Positions 23,121 to 33,020 of a DNA stretch of 64,000 nt are shown piece by piece. The notes below the pieces were generated by a model. It was not told where the DNA came from. It ran no database searches and was given only the letters and a program-made list of their open reading frames with translations. The position numbers and the translations under genes are program-made. The stretch's first letter is position 1, and each line of letters starts with the position of its first letter. Source of the DNA: an uncultured Desulfobulbus sp. (GTDB lineage Bacteria > Desulfobacterota > Desulfobulbia > Desulfobulbales > Desulfobulbaceae); contig NZ_OY760916.1 in assembly GCF_963664075.1 (NCBI RefSeq), forward strand, positions 2,296,001 through 2,360,000. Reading direction: 5' to 3'.

Positions 23121-24437
23121 AGTAGTACCTCAGGGCAAGCGCACCAAAATGTCCTAACAAAGCCTGTTTAGCGACTGGGTTCGGCTAGCTTGGCGTTAAA
23201 AAGTGAATGAAATCGAATTATTATTCAATCTTGTTCGCATATCCTATATAAACTACCCTTCAAAAATTACTCAATTGGAGAAGGGGCATGAAATCACCGA
23301 AACCAGACATCGCTACCCATTTCGAGAACTTGAAAGATCCGAGAGTCGAAGGGAATAACCGACACCTGCTCATCGATATTATTACCATTGCCATCTGCGG
23401 GGTGGCATCTGGTGCCTCTGGCAGGGAACAAATAGTAATTTTCGGACAAGCCAAACAAGAATGGCTCGCAACGTTTCTTGAACTCCCTAATGGTATCCCT
23501 GGGCACGATACATTTCGACGAGTCATATCTCGTCTTAATACCAAAATTTTTCAAGAATGCTTTTTGAGTTGGGTGCACTCCGTGGTCGAGGTTACTGATG
23601 GCGAAATTATCCCTATCGACGGTAAGACCTTAAGGCGGTCGCACGACTCCAAGTCGGGGAAGTCAGCCATTCATATGGTCAGTGCCTGGGCCGCGAACAA
23701 TCGACTTATTTTAGGGCAAGTCAAAACCGAAGAAAAATCAAACGAAATCACCGCAATTCCTGAACTTTTAAAACTGCTGGAAATCAAAGGCTGCATCGTG
23801 ACTATTGACGCCATGGGGTGTCAAAAGAAGATAGCCGAACAGATCGTCCAACAAGGTGGTGATTACGTATTAGGCTTAAAAGGCAATCAGGGCTCATTGC
23901 TGAAAGCCGTTGAGACGATTTTCAGTCAAGCAGACGCAGAGACCTTTAACAGCGATAAATTTGATTTCTACCAAAGCGAGAGAAAGGGCCATGGCCGCCA
24001 TGAAATCCGCTCTCATTACACAACCGATGCCGCCGAGTTGCCAATGGCTGCACAGTGGAAGGGGCTCCGGACAATTGGTGTTGTCGTTGCAGAGCGGCAA
24101 GTAAAGAACAAAAAAACGACAGAATGCCGCTATTATATTTCGAGCCAAGAAAGCAAAGCTGAATTTTTTGCCAAAGCGGTTCGCTCCCATTGGGGCATAG
24201 AAAATTCTCTTCACTATGTACTTGATGTCACATTTCGAGAAGATGAATGCCGAATCCGAAAAGACGATGCCCCCGAAAATTTTGCCGTACTGCGACATAT
24301 TGCACGCAATCTTCTTCAGCGAGAGCAAACCAAAATGAGTATCAAGCAAAAACAGTTTCGATGTGCCTGCGATAATAACTTCCTCGCCAAGGTACTTGCT
24401 GGCTAGGATTTTCGTGCGCTTGCCCTGAGTAGTACCT
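23121..24437. mobile_element. Complete ISAs1-family insertion with 10-bp target duplications
   Basis: The element spans 23131-24427 (1,297 bp) and is bounded by inverted repeats beginning CAGGGCAAGCGCAC. The 10-bp target duplication AGTAGTACCT is perfect at 23121-23130 and 24428-24437. The intact ends and duplicate suggest a recent, potentially active insertion. The sole gene is the transposase at 23288. Confidence 0.92.
23288..24406 (+). CDS. ISAs1-family transposase
   Basis: This 372-residue DDE transposase has the family's N-terminal DUF4372-like/H-repeat segment (PRVEGNNRHLLIDII), catalytic Asp regions in PIDGKTLRRS and TIDAMGCQ, and the Glu region HWGIENSLHYVLDVTF. Length and motifs match ISAs1 transposases (360-400 residues), so the gene appears intact. 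An AGAAGGGGC site precedes the ATG. It resides in the element with matching termini, so mobility is plausible. Confidence 0.95.
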   Translation: MKSPKPDIATHFENLKDPRVEGNNRHLLIDIITIAICGVASGASGREQIVIFGQAKQEWLATFLELPNGIPGHDTFRRVISRLNTKIFQECFLSWVHSVVEVTDGEIIPIDGKTLRRSHDSKSGKSAIHMVSAWAANNRLILGQVKTEEKSNEITAIPELLKLLEIKGCIVTIDAMGCQKKIAEQIVQQGGDYVLGLKGNQGSLLKAVETIFSQADAETFNSDKFDFYQSERKGHGRHEIRSHYTTDAAELPMAAQWKGLRTIGVVVAERQVKNKKTTECRYYISSQESKAEFFAKAVRSHWGIENSLHYVLDVTFREDECRIRKDDAPENFAVLRHIARNLLQREQTKMSIKQKQFRCACDNNFLAKVLAG

Positions 24438-24826
24438 GCAGCACATTTACTCATTCTATTCATATATTCCATGTCTCGAAATTCTGGGTCAATCTGTATT
24501 CTATCCGATTTGTTCAACTATTTTACCATAAATAATTGAACGCATCTCTGATACAACTAATAAACTAAATTTTTTTCCCTTGATTCGCGAAGCTGCATTA
24601 CAGGAGTGCATATGAAAAAATCGTAGCTAACACTATCTTTCTTTCTGAATAAACACCTAATTCTGTTTAACCAGTCATGCCCCTTTTACTTGGGTATCAG
24701 GTGACAGTTTTACGTATACTATATCTGGCTGGAAGTTCACCCACTAAGGTTGCTGCTTATTTCCCGCAGGGCGAAACCTTAATGAGCGCCCAGCCTTTCT
24801 TATTTTAAACCAAAAAAGGAATACAT
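24438..24826. other. Intergenic region between IS and integrase module
   Basis: No gene is supported in this 389-bp AT-rich stretch. Near 24745-24785 a TAAGGTT/AACCTTA stem with an intervening GC-rich loop could form a hairpin close to the start of the integrase module. It may carry the promoter of that module, but I cannot place clear -35 and -10 boxes. Confidence 0.5.
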
Positions 24827-25090
24827 GTGGAAATTTTAGATCTTGAAGTATTACAACGCGCAACCGGGTATAAGACCTCTGCTGATATAGCATTGTGCTT
24901 ATCCAAACAAGGGATTAAATATGTACAAGGAAAACGCGGAAGACTATGGACAACGGTGTCTGCTGTTGATGCAGCCAGGGTATTCAGCCTAATGCGCTAC
25001 CGCCGACAGAAGAAGACGATGAAATCACCTTTGCAGAAATGGTCTATTCATGAAAAATCAAAACTGGCCTGCATACGTCAATCTTTCTAA
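24827..25090 (+). CDS. DUF4224-like protein preceding the integrase
   Basis: This 87-residue protein resembles DUF4224, a small winged-helix-like domain found next to phage-type integrases: LEVLQRATGYKTSADIALCLSKQGIKY followed by GRLWTTV. It is probably an excisionase-like or DNA-binding partner of the integrase. The GTG start at 24827 is supported by AAAAGGA 6 bp upstream. It overlaps the integrase frame by 41 bp, a standard arrangement. Confidence 0.65.
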   Translation: MEILDLEVLQRATGYKTSADIALCLSKQGIKYVQGKRGRLWTTVSAVDAARVFSLMRYRRQKKTMKSPLQKWSIHEKSKLACIRQSF

Positions 25091-26157
25091 CGGGCGTGTT
25101 GTGTACCGCCCACGGGTTAAGGGGGCTCCTCCATTTGGTTATGGTGTTGACTCAAGAGGTTTCCTCAAACCTCCGATTAAATTGGGTAAACCAAGTGACA
25201 GCGATGATCTGATCCTGGCCCGCTACCTGGAAGCAAGGCGAAACCTAAAAGTGGATGACGATGGTGTTCTGCACAAAAAGCATTCATTGTTCTGGATCCG
25301 AGACAAGTATATCAAGTCTCCCGGCTTCAAAGCACTGGACAAGCACCAAGGACTCCTACGAAGTCCATTTAAACGTGTTCCTGAACACGGAGATCCAGCT
25401 CAGAACTAAAACTGTGCCTCTTGGAATGTTCAAAGCAAACAATTTATCCCTTCCAGGATTAAATTCTTTGCGAGAACAGCTAATTTCAGAAGCACAAGCC
25501 AATGGAAAAACCGGGACCAGCTACGTAAACGGTCATATTCGCGTAGCAAGGGCAATGCTGACTTGGGCACTGAACCACATCGAAGGGCTTGGCTTACAAA
25601 GCAACCCATTCATGGGTATTTCTCTGGGAAAAGAACCTAGAAAAAACAGGTATGTAACTGATCAGGAATACGAAGAGCAGTATCTATTTGCTATAGATAA
25701 TGCACCCGGGTACTTGCCATTAGTGTTTGAGCATGCTTATCTTCTTGCATGCCGTTCGATAGAGGTGACCACGTTGACCGTACCGGACGCCAACGAAATT
25801 GGCTATCTGGTTCATCGAACCAAGGGAAGCAAAGATAATATCATCACTTATACAGAGAGGTTACGTGCCGCAAGGGAAGCTGCCATGGCTAACCGCGCGA
25901 CAACAAATTGTAAAAGTGATCTCCTACTTCCGTCAACGAGGGGGACCCAATTAACTAAGGACACCCTTCAGTCCGCCATGCAAAAACTGAAAAAAAAGAT
26001 GCACAAGGCGGGCAAATCTGATATATGCTGGGATCTTCACGATCTGAAACGGAAAGGAATTTCCGACGCAGAAAACGCCAAAATCGGCGGTCACAAATCG
26101 GAAAATATCCTCCAAAGGTATTTAGTAAAGCTGGAATCATATAAAGCGTCAGCTTGA
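25050..26157 (+). pseudogene. Frameshifted tyrosine recombinase (integrase)
   Basis: The gene is split by a +1 shift near 25350. The first frame (from 25050) carries the N-terminal Arm/core-binding part up to ALDKHQ, and the second continues from DSYEVHLNVF to 26157. The second part keeps the catalytic region: Arg in LLACRSIEVTTL, HDLKRKG, and GHKSENILQRYL with the candidate nucleophile Tyr nine residues after His. A single extra base accounts for the break. It ends 77 bp before tRNA-Leu and was probably the integrase of an element that inserted there. Confidence 0.75.
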
Positions 26158-26207
26158 CGCTTGTTCCTAACTTTAGGAACAAATGGCTTCCAGCCAATTA
26201 GGGATCA

Positions 26208-26227
26208 ACAGCTAAGCAGCTGTTTTT
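26208..26227 (+). terminator. Short terminator after the integrase
   Basis: ACAGCT, a 4-base loop, AGCTGT, then TTTT. A separate perfect palindrome, TTGTTCCTAA/TTAGGAACAA, is at 26161-26182. Both lie between the integrase pseudogene and the tRNA. Confidence 0.6.
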
Positions 26228-26234
26228 ACAACTT

Positions 26235-26320
26235 GCGAGCGTGGTGAAATTGGTAGACGCACTGGACTTAGGATCCAGCGAGCTTAGCTCATGGGGGTTC
26301 GACTCCCCCCGCTCGCACCA
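26235..26320 (+). tRNA. tRNA-Leu (anticodon UAG)
   Basis: This 86-base tRNA has the acceptor stem GCGAGCG pairing with CGCTCGC, anticodon loop CTTAGGA with anticodon TAG, a long variable arm and a terminal ACCA. The variable arm and anticodon identify leucine. It lies directly before the trigger factor gene and after an integrase remnant. Confidence 0.97.
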
Positions 26321-26440
26321 TCTTATCTGTTGTCTCTTTTCAAGAAATCCAGCACGCACACACGAGCTGTGCGCGAGCCCACAAATAATCTTGCCGCCGG
26401 GGTACCGCTGCGGAAACACGAACAAAAGGAACCGCTGTCC

Positions 26441-27763
26441 ATGGAAATCGTCGTCGAAAATCATTCAGAGCTGACAAGAAAACTGACCATCACCATCCCG
26501 AAGGAAACCGTTGCCCCGGCTCTGGAAAAAGCCTACGCCAAGATCAACAAAGAGGTCAAGCTTAAGGGTTTCCGCCGTGGCAAGGTTCCGCAAACCGTTC
26601 TTGTTAAAAATTTTAAAGACCAGGTTCAGGCTGAGGTTGGTGAAAAACTGGTTCAGGATACCTACTTTGATGCGGTTGAGCAGGAAAAACTGGACACCGT
26701 GGTTCATCCCGAAATCACCGAGCACAATTTTCCTGAAGATGGCACCTTTGTTTACGTTGCCATGGTTGATGTTAAACCGGAGTTTGACCTCAACGAGTAC
26801 AAAGAACTGGAGGTTGAGAAAGCCTCCATCGAAGTTACCGATGACGAGATTGCAAATGAGTTAAACCTCTTGCAGCGTCACCAGTCAGCTCTGCAGACTG
26901 CTGAAGAAGGACATGCGTTGGCCACAGATGATGTAGCGGTTGTCGATTTTCAGGGATTCCACAATGGCAAGGCCATGAAGGAAGTACAGAACGAGAACTT
27001 CAACGTTGACATCGGAATGAACCGGTTGGGCAAAGAATTCGAGGAAAAACTTATCGGGCTGAAAAAAGGCGATAAGACCCTCTATGAAATCACCTTTCCC
27101 GGCGACTACCCCAACCCCATGCTCGCGGGCAAAAATGTTGAGTTCAAAGTGGACATCAAAGACGTCAAAGTTCGAGTTAAACCCGAACTTGACGATGAAT
27201 TTGCCAAAGATATTAAACCAGAGCTGAATACCCTGGATGATCTCAAACAGGATATTCGCGATCGTCTGACCAAATCCAAAGAAGACGCGCAGCAGGGCGA
27301 CATTGATGACAAGATCATGAATAAGCTCATCGAGCTGAATCCGCTTGAGGTTCCGCAACGTCTGGTCAACTATGAAATTCAGGAAATGTTGAAACAGACT
27401 GAAGAAAATTTAAAGCGCAGTGGCTTGTCCTTTGAGTCTGCCGGTATTAATCTTGAAGAACTGGTCGAGAAAAATAGAGAAGTTGCTGAAAAACGAGTGA
27501 AGGGAGATTTCCTCCTGAAACGAATCGCTGAGGTTGAAGAGATTAAAATTGCTGACGAGGATATTCAGCGCGGCTATCAGCGTATCGCCGACCAGTACAA
27601 CATGAGCCTTGACGAGGTGAAAGGATATTTCAAACGTCGTGAAGAGATTCTGCCGTTCATGAACGAACTGCATAACGAGAAGGTGCTCAACTTCTTGCGT
27701 GACAACGCTAAATTTGTTGAAGTTGCTCCCACCGAGACCGAAGCTCCCGCAACCGAAGCCTGA
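26441..27763 (+). CDS. tig: Trigger factor
   Basis: This 440-residue ribosome-bound chaperone has the N-terminal ribosome-binding domain with GFRRGKVPQ near residue 46. The FKBP-type PPIase domain (about 150-245) has DFQGFHNG, and the long helical C-terminal domain follows. It receives nascent chains at the exit tunnel. An AAAAGGAA site lies 10 bp upstream of the ATG at 26441; a longer frame runs back through the tRNA and is rejected. It is first in the tig-clpP-clpX-lon cluster. Confidence 0.96.
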   Translation: MEIVVENHSELTRKLTITIPKETVAPALEKAYAKINKEVKLKGFRRGKVPQTVLVKNFKDQVQAEVGEKLVQDTYFDAVEQEKLDTVVHPEITEHNFPEDGTFVYVAMVDVKPEFDLNEYKELEVEKASIEVTDDEIANELNLLQRHQSALQTAEEGHALATDDVAVVDFQGFHNGKAMKEVQNENFNVDIGMNRLGKEFEEKLIGLKKGDKTLYEITFPGDYPNPMLAGKNVEFKVDIKDVKVRVKPELDDEFAKDIKPELNTLDDLKQDIRDRLTKSKEDAQQGDIDDKIMNKLIELNPLEVPQRLVNYEIQEMLKQTEENLKRSGLSFESAGINLEELVEKNREVAEKRVKGDFLLKRIAEVEEIKIADEDIQRGYQRIADQYNMSLDEVKGYFKRREEILPFMNELHNEKVLNFLRDNAKFVEVAPTETEAPATEA

Positions 27764-27795
27764 TCAGGCCCCTTTCCCCTTAGCCAGTTCCTTTC

Positions 27796-27821
27796 GGCGG
27801 CGAATCAGACGATTCGCCGCC
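27796..27821 (+). terminator. Hairpin in the tig-clpP spacer
   Basis: Eleven-base perfect arms GGCGGCGAATC and GATTCGCCGCC with a 4-base loop lie 27 bp before the clpP start. There is no U-tract after it, so it may reduce readthrough or stabilise mRNA ends. Confidence 0.55.
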
Positions 27822-27847
27822 ACAATGAGTTTTTCGGAGAAACACGC

Positions 27848-28450
27848 ATGAACTTAGTCCCCATGGTAGTTGAGCAAAGTCCGCGTGGCGAACGGGCTTT
27901 TGATATTTATTCCCGTTTGCTCAAGGAACGTATCATTTTCCTCGGCAGCCAGGTCAATGATGATGTCGCCAGTGTGATAGTCGCTCAGTTGCTCTTTCTT
28001 GAAGCCGATGATCCAGACAAAGACATCACCTTTTATATCAACTCACCGGGCGGTTCGGTAACCTCTGGCATGGCTATTTATGATACCATGCAATACATTC
28101 GTTGTGATGTAGCAACTCTCTGCATGGGTCAGGCTGCATCCATGGGTGCATTGCTTCTGGCCGCTGGTGCTGCAGGCAAACGTTTTGCCCTGCCCAACTC
28201 ACGGATTATGATTCATCAGCCGCTGGGAGGATTTCAGGGACAGGCCACGGATATCGATATTCATGCCAAAGAAATTCTGCGCACCCGCAATGATCTCAAC
28301 ACCATTCTTGCAAAACATACTGGAAAATCCATGAAGAAAATTCAGGCCGATACTGAGCGTGATAACTTTATGGGTGCCGTTGAGGCCTGCGAGTATGGTC
28401 TAGTCGATAAAGTTTTGTCCAGCCGGGAGGAACTCGGCGGGGAGAAGTAA
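27848..28450 (+). CDS. clpP: ATP-dependent Clp protease proteolytic subunit
   Basis: This 200-residue serine protease forms the tetradecameric chamber of ClpXP. It shows the N-terminal [21 protein letters not shown], the oxyanion GGSV, nucleophile Ser in GQAASMGA near residue 98, and catalytic His in IMIHQP near 123. The Asp follows in the C-terminal part. A CGGAGAAA site precedes the ATG. The clpX gene follows 2 bp later. Confidence 0.97.
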   Translation: MNLVPMVVEQSPRGERAFDIYSRLLKERIIFLGSQVNDDVASVIVAQLLFLEADDPDKDITFYINSPGGSVTSGMAIYDTMQYIRCDVATLCMGQAASMGALLLAAGAAGKRFALPNSRIMIHQPLGGFQGQATDIDIHAKEILRTRNDLNTILAKHTGKSMKKIQADTERDNFMGAVEACEYGLVDKVLSSREELGGEK

Positions 28451-28452
28451 GA

Positions 28453-29730
28453 GTGAGCAACGATTTCCAAGACGAGCACAACATTGCCTGCGTTTGTTCA
28501 TTTTGCGGTAAAAGCCAGGAAGAAGTTGGCAAACTGATCGCTGGGCCTAATGTCTACATCTGTGATGAGTGCATTGGCTTGTGCAACGAGATCATGGCTG
28601 AATCAACGGATGAGGAAATCCCTCAGGCCGACTTCAACCAGCAGGTCCTCAAGCCTAAAGAAATCAACGCCTACCTCGATCAGTATGTTATCGGGCAGGA
28701 GCAGGCGAAACGGGTTCTTTCGGTGGCGGTTCACAATCATTACAAACGCATTAACGCTCCGGTTAACGCTGGTGATTCAGAGGATGAGGTTGAACTGCAG
28801 AAGTCGAACATCATTCTTATCGGCCCCACCGGTTCCGGAAAGACACTGGTTGCACAAACCCTGGCAAAATTACTCAACGTCCCCTTTACCATAGCCGATG
28901 CCACGACTCTAACAGAGGCTGGTTATGTTGGTGAAGATGTTGAAAATATTCTGGTCAGCCTGCTTCAGGCTGCTGACTACGATATTGAGCGAGCCCAACG
29001 CGGTATTATTTATATCGATGAGATCGACAAGATTGCTCGTAAATCTGATTCCGCCTCCCTGACCCGTGACGTTTCTGGTGAAGGTGTACAACAGGCCCTT
29101 TTAAAAATCATCGAAGGGACCATGGCTTCGGTTCCACCTAAGGGTGGAAGAAAACATCCCCAGCAGGAACTGGTTCGTATCGACACCAGCAACATCCTTT
29201 TTATTGTAGGCGGAGCTTTTGTTGGATTAGAGGGCGTGATCAAACGCCGAACCGGAACCAAAGCTATAGGTTTTGGGGCGAAGGTTGTGAGTCAGAAGGA
29301 GCGTACCCCCGGAGAACTCCTCGCCTCCATCCAGCCTGAGGACCTCCTCAAATTTGGCTTGATTCCTGAGTTAGTTGGTCGCTTGCCGGTCATCGCCACC
29401 ATGAAGGAATTAAACGAAGATGACCTCATTCGCATACTCAAAGAGCCCAAAAACGCACTGAGTAAACAGTATCAGAAACTTTTTGAGTACGAAGGAGTAA
29501 CGCTGAGTTTTACGGAAGGAGCGTTTAAGGCGATTGCCCAAAAATCCCTGGAACGCAAATCCGGTGCCCGTGGCCTGCGTTCGGTTATGGAAGAATGCAT
29601 GCTGGAGGTAATGTATGAGTTACCCTCCGATGACGGTGCGACTGAGTGTGTTATTAATGAGCAGGTAATCACCGAGGGTGAATATCCGGTTATCCTCTAC
29701 GATAACACTGAAACCAAAAAAATTGCCTGA
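28453..29730 (+). CDS. clpX: ATP-dependent Clp protease ATPase subunit
   Basis: This 425-residue AAA+ unfoldase begins with a zinc-binding domain (CSFC...CDEC). It then has Walker [11 protein letters not shown] near residue 120, Walker B YIDEIDKI, pore-loop region, and the IGF loop (KAIGFGAK) that docks ClpP. The GTG start at 28453 follows clpP by 2 bp and is preceded by GGAGAAG. Protein length is normal for the family. Confidence 0.97.
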   Translation: MSNDFQDEHNIACVCSFCGKSQEEVGKLIAGPNVYICDECIGLCNEIMAESTDEEIPQADFNQQVLKPKEINAYLDQYVIGQEQAKRVLSVAVHNHYKRINAPVNAGDSEDEVELQKSNIILIGPTGSGKTLVAQTLAKLLNVPFTIADATTLTEAGYVGEDVENILVSLLQAADYDIERAQRGIIYIDEIDKIARKSDSASLTRDVSGEGVQQALLKIIEGTMASVPPKGGRKHPQQELVRIDTSNILFIVGGAFVGLEGVIKRRTGTKAIGFGAKVVSQKERTPGELLASIQPEDLLKFGLIPELVGRLPVIATMKELNEDDLIRILKEPKNALSKQYQKLFEYEGVTLSFTEGAFKAIAQKSLERKSGARGLRSVMEECMLEVMYELPSDDGATECVINEQVITEGEYPVILYDNTETKKIA

Positions 29731-29737
29731 GAAAGCT

Positions 29738-32155
29738 ATGAGCGAATTGACCGCTGAAACCTATCCGTTGATGCCCCTGCGGGATATCGTTCTCTTTCCT
29801 GGTATGGTTGCCCCCCTGGTCGTTGGCCGGAAAAAGTCCATCCAGGCGCTTGAGGTGGCCATGGAAAACCGATCCATGATCTTCCTGGTTACCCAGAAAG
29901 ATGCACGGATTGATGATCCTGAGCAGGACAACCTTTATACCCTTGGCACCTTGGCTTCGGTTATGCAGCTTCTCCGTCTGCCCGATGGAACGATCAAAGC
30001 ACTGGTCGAAGGGAAAAAACGAGCGATCATCGTCGGTGCTTTTGAAGGCGGTGAGACAGAGGAAAGCTACTATTCGGTTCGCCTGGTTGAAGCGCCGGAT
30101 GAAAATGTTGATCAAGCCGAGGTTCCCGCTTACCTGCGCGAAATGCGTAAGGCCTTTGATCTCTACTCCCAGGCAAACAAAAAATTGCCCCGTGAGGTGC
30201 ATAAATCCATCACTTCGCTGGAAGAACCAGCAAAGATGGTGGATTTAATTACCTCGCACATTCAACTCCGCACCGAAGAGAAACAGGAAATTCTTGAAAT
30301 TATTTCTCTCCCCCAGCGAATCTCCAAAGTTCTTGAAATTCTGTACCGGGAAATGGAACTCTCCGAGATGGAGCGTGATATCCACTCCAAGGTCAAAAAG
30401 AAGATGGGGGTCACCCAACGCAATTACTATCTCTCTGAAAAGATGCGCGTCATTCAGGACGAGATGGGCCAAAATGAGGGTGGTGACGACCTGAGCGAAC
30501 TCCAGGAAGGGATCGACAAAAAACGATTGCCCAAGCTGGTAAAGGATAAGGTTGTCAAAGAGTTTAAAAAACTGCGGCAAATGCCGCCCATGTCGGCTGA
30601 GACCACTGTGGTTCGTAACTATATAGACGCCATTCTTAGCCTGCCATGGAAGAAAAAATCTCGTTCCAAAATCAATATAGACAAAGCTGAGGCTGTGCTC
30701 AACGAAGACCACTTTGGTCTTGAAAAACCCAAGGAACGTATCCTCGAGTACCTGGCCGTTCAAGCGCAGGTCAAAAAGATTCGCGGACCGATTATCTGTC
30801 TCGTTGGCCCTCCTGGCGTGGGGAAGACCTCCGTCTGCAGATCAATCGCTCGGGCGATGGGACGTGAGTTTGTACGCCTTTCCCTTGGTGGAGTACGGGA
30901 TGAGGCTGAGATTCGTGGGCATCGCCGGACTTATATTGGTGCCATGCCTGGTAAAATCATCCACTCCATGCAAAAGGCAGGTGTCATTAATCCGGTTTTT
31001 TGTCTGGATGAAGTCGACAAGATGTCGGTTGACTTTCGCGGCGATCCCTCGGCAGCTTTGCTTGAAGTGCTTGATCCTGAACAGAACTACGCCTTCAATG
31101 ATCATTACCTGGATGTGGATTACGATCTTTCCGAGGTTTTCTTTATTACCACAGCCAACAACCTCCATGGAATACCCGGTCCTCTCCAGGATCGCATGGA
31201 AGTTATCCAATTGACCGGTTACACAGAGGAAGAAAAACTGCGTATCGGCCAGGATTTTCTGCTTCCTAAACAGCTCGAAGCCAACGGTTTTTCCGAGGGA
31301 GATATCACCCTGAACGATAAATCAATTCTGGAAGTTGTACGGCGCTACACTCGGGAAGCTGGGGTTCGTAATCTTGAACGGACTCTTGCCAGTATCTGCC
31401 GAAAGGTGGCCCGTGACCGGTTGAAAACCCAGGAGCCCAAGAAGAAGTACCGTATCTCTCCCCAGTCAATCGAACGCTACCTTGGCGTTCCTAAATACCG
31501 CTATGGTTTAGCCGAAGCGCGGGATGAAATCGGTCTTTCTACAGGCATGGCCTGGACTGAAGTAGGTGGTGAACTGCTGCAAATTGAGGCAACGGTCATG
31601 CCCGGTAATGGCAAACTGACCATCACCGGTAAACTGGGCGATGTCATGCAGGAGTCGGCCCAGGCAGCCATGACCTATGTTCGTTCTCGCGCAATTAAAC
31701 TTGGGCTGGAACCAGATTTTTATCAAAAAATCGATATCCATGTCCATGTTCCGGAGGGTGCTATCCCTAAAGACGGCCCCTCTGCTGGCATCACCATCGC
31801 GACCTCAATCGTCTCGGCGATTCTCAAACTCCCTGTTAATCGCCACCTGGCGATGACTGGTGAGATCACCCTTCGTGGTCGAGTTTTGCCCATTGGTGGG
31901 CTCACGGAAAAACTTTTGGCAGCCAAGCGAGGCAACATTACCCACGTTCTTATTCCTAAGGAGAACGAACGAAACCTTAAAGATGTGCCAGCTAAAATTC
32001 GCGGCAGTCTCTCCATTGATCTGGTGGATGATGTGGATAATGTACTCCAGCGGGCACTGAAAGTTAAAGGAGAGGAACCCCTGTTTAAGGACGTTCCTAT
32101 GGAGGCTGTCTATAAAGATTTCACTCTTTCCTCACATAATTCGCCAGCTCACTGA
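29738..32155 (+). CDS. lon: ATP-dependent protease La (Lon)
   Basis: This 805-residue protein has an N-terminal LON substrate domain ([20 protein letters not shown]), a AAA+ module with Walker [10 protein letters not shown] near residue 360, and an S16 protease domain. The domain has the Ser-Lys dyad in KDGPSAGI and in the [11 protein letters not shown] Lys region. It degrades misfolded and regulatory proteins in the cytoplasm. It starts 7 bp after clpX; the extension to 29678 overlaps clpX and is rejected. Confidence 0.97.
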   Translation: MSELTAETYPLMPLRDIVLFPGMVAPLVVGRKKSIQALEVAMENRSMIFLVTQKDARIDDPEQDNLYTLGTLASVMQLLRLPDGTIKALVEGKKRAIIVGAFEGGETEESYYSVRLVEAPDENVDQAEVPAYLREMRKAFDLYSQANKKLPREVHKSITSLEEPAKMVDLITSHIQLRTEEKQEILEIISLPQRISKVLEILYREMELSEMERDIHSKVKKKMGVTQRNYYLSEKMRVIQDEMGQNEGGDDLSELQEGIDKKRLPKLVKDKVVKEFKKLRQMPPMSAETTVVRNYIDAILSLPWKKKSRSKINIDKAEAVLNEDHFGLEKPKERILEYLAVQAQVKKIRGPIICLVGPPGVGKTSVCRSIARAMGREFVRLSLGGVRDEAEIRGHRRTYIGAMPGKIIHSMQKAGVINPVFCLDEVDKMSVDFRGDPSAALLEVLDPEQNYAFNDHYLDVDYDLSEVFFITTANNLHGIPGPLQDRMEVIQLTGYTEEEKLRIGQDFLLPKQLEANGFSEGDITLNDKSILEVVRRYTREAGVRNLERTLASICRKVARDRLKTQEPKKKYRISPQSIERYLGVPKYRYGLAEARDEIGLSTGMAWTEVGGELLQIEATVMPGNGKLTITGKLGDVMQESAQAAMTYVRSRAIKLGLEPDFYQKIDIHVHVPEGAIPKDGPSAGITIATSIVSAILKLPVNRHLAMTGEITLRGRVLPIGGLTEKLLAAKRGNITHVLIPKENERNLKDVPAKIRGSLSIDLVDDVDNVLQRALKVKGEEPLFKDVPMEAVYKDFTLSSHNSPAH

Positions 32156-32237
32156 ATTAGCGTTAAGTAGAGCCTGTGTCCAGCTCTGCGAGGGATGAAA
32201 GCCCTGGAAATTCTTCACAGTGGACATACTTTTTTAA

Positions 32238-32266
32238 TTGACGAAGGTGCCGGTCCCTGATATATA
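32238..32266 (+). promoter_or_regulatory. Promoter of the first tRNA-Val/Asp cassette
   Basis: TTGACG at 32238-32243, a 17-bp spacer, and TATATA at 32261-32266, ending 15 bp before the first tRNA base. Confidence 0.75.
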
Positions 32267-32281
32267 CACCCGCACACTTCA

Positions 32282-32357
32282 GGGCGAATAGCTCAGCTGG
32301 GAGAGCATCGGCCTTACAAGCCGAGGGTCACAGGTTCGAGCCCTGTTTCGCCCACCA
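32282..32357 (+). tRNA. tRNA-Val (anticodon UAC), copy 1
   Basis: This 76-base cloverleaf has acceptor GGGCGAA/TTCGCCC, anticodon loop CTTACAA and a CACCA end. The anticodon TAC identifies valine. It is identical to the copy at 32616. Confidence 0.97.
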
Positions 32358-32365
32358 TACATACT

Positions 32366-32442
32366 GGGGTCGTAGTTCAGTTGGTTAGAATGCCGGCCTG
32401 TCACGCCGGAGGTCGCGAGTTCGAGTCTCGTCGGCCCCGCCA
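32366..32442 (+). tRNA. tRNA-Asp (anticodon GUC), copy 1
   Basis: This 77-base cloverleaf has acceptor GGGGTCG pairing with CGGCCCC, anticodon loop CTGTCAC and GCCA end. The anticodon GTC identifies aspartate. It follows tRNA-Val by 8 bp and is identical to copy 2. Confidence 0.97.
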
Positions 32443-32451
32443 GTATACCGA

Positions 32452-32481
32452 GGGTAGTTGGAGCAATCCAACTACCCTTTT
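32452..32481 (+). terminator. Terminator after tRNA cassette copy 1
   Basis: GGGTAGTTGG, loop AGCAAT, CCAACTACCC, then TTTT: a typical rho-independent terminator. Confidence 0.9.
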
Positions 32482-32572
32482 CTCCCTCAAAGGGGGGAAA
32501 GAACAGATGGCGTGCATCATCATAACTTCTTGTGCAGACAGAAAGTTTTAGCAAGCCAAAGAAAAAAATAGA

Positions 32573-32601
32573 TTGACAAAGCGAGCAAGCTCAAGTATAA
32601 T
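32573..32601 (+). promoter_or_regulatory. Consensus promoter of tRNA cassette copy 2
   Basis: TTGACA at 32573-32578, exactly 17 bp, then TATAAT at 32596-32601: a full sigma-70 consensus, 15 bp before the tRNA-Val gene. Confidence 0.9.
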
Positions 32602-32615
32602 AGCTTTACTTGCTG

Positions 32616-32691
32616 GGGCGAATAGCTCAGCTGGGAGAGCATCGGCCTTACAAGCCGAGGGTCACAGGTTCGAGCCCTGTTTCGCCCACCA
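32616..32691 (+). tRNA. tRNA-Val (anticodon UAC), copy 2
   Basis: Identical in sequence to the first tRNA-Val, in a 334-bp-offset duplicate. The promoter upstream differs from that of copy 1. Confidence 0.97.
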
Positions 32692-32699
32692 TACATACT

Positions 32700-32776
32700 G
32701 GGGTCGTAGTTCAGTTGGTTAGAATGCCGGCCTGTCACGCCGGAGGTCGCGAGTTCGAGTCTCGTCGGCCCCGCCA
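32700..32776 (+). tRNA. tRNA-Asp (anticodon GUC), copy 2
   Basis: Identical to the first tRNA-Asp and in the same order after tRNA-Val, at the same 8-bp spacing. Confidence 0.97.
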
Positions 32777-32785
32777 GTATACCGA

Positions 32786-32818
32786 GGGTAGTTGGAGCAA
32801 TCCAACTACCCTTTTTTT
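32786..32818 (+). terminator. Terminator after tRNA cassette copy 2
   Basis: The same GGGTAGTTGG/CCAACTACCC stem as copy 1, with a longer T-run (seven Ts). Confidence 0.9.
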
Positions 32819-32947
32819 ATTGCACGGAATACCTGATTACTGCATAGCCTTTTTTAATCCCGACAACACATTTCAATTGTTGAAGATTTTAAAAAGGTGT
32901 AGAAGACATAGCAGAGGATCGCTCGACACGAGCACACCTCACCCAAC

Positions 32948-32994
32948 AACCCCTTTGCTGTGCTTGGTTCCCCCCAATTCGGCAAAGGGGTTTT
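32948..32994 (+). terminator. Rho-independent terminator upstream of hemerythrin gene
   Basis: AACCCCTTTGC and GCAAAGGGGTT pair across a 23-base loop and are followed by TTTTC. It lies 27 bp before the hemerythrin start and could act as a leader attenuator or terminate an upstream transcript. Confidence 0.6.
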
Positions 32995-33020
32995 CTTTTG
33001 CCCCACACATATTCTTTGTT

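Noticed and set aside
23151-23205. attC-like sequence with CTAAC and GTTA ends
   Set aside because: It lies inside the left end of the ISAs1 element, so it is IS sequence rather than an integron cassette site.
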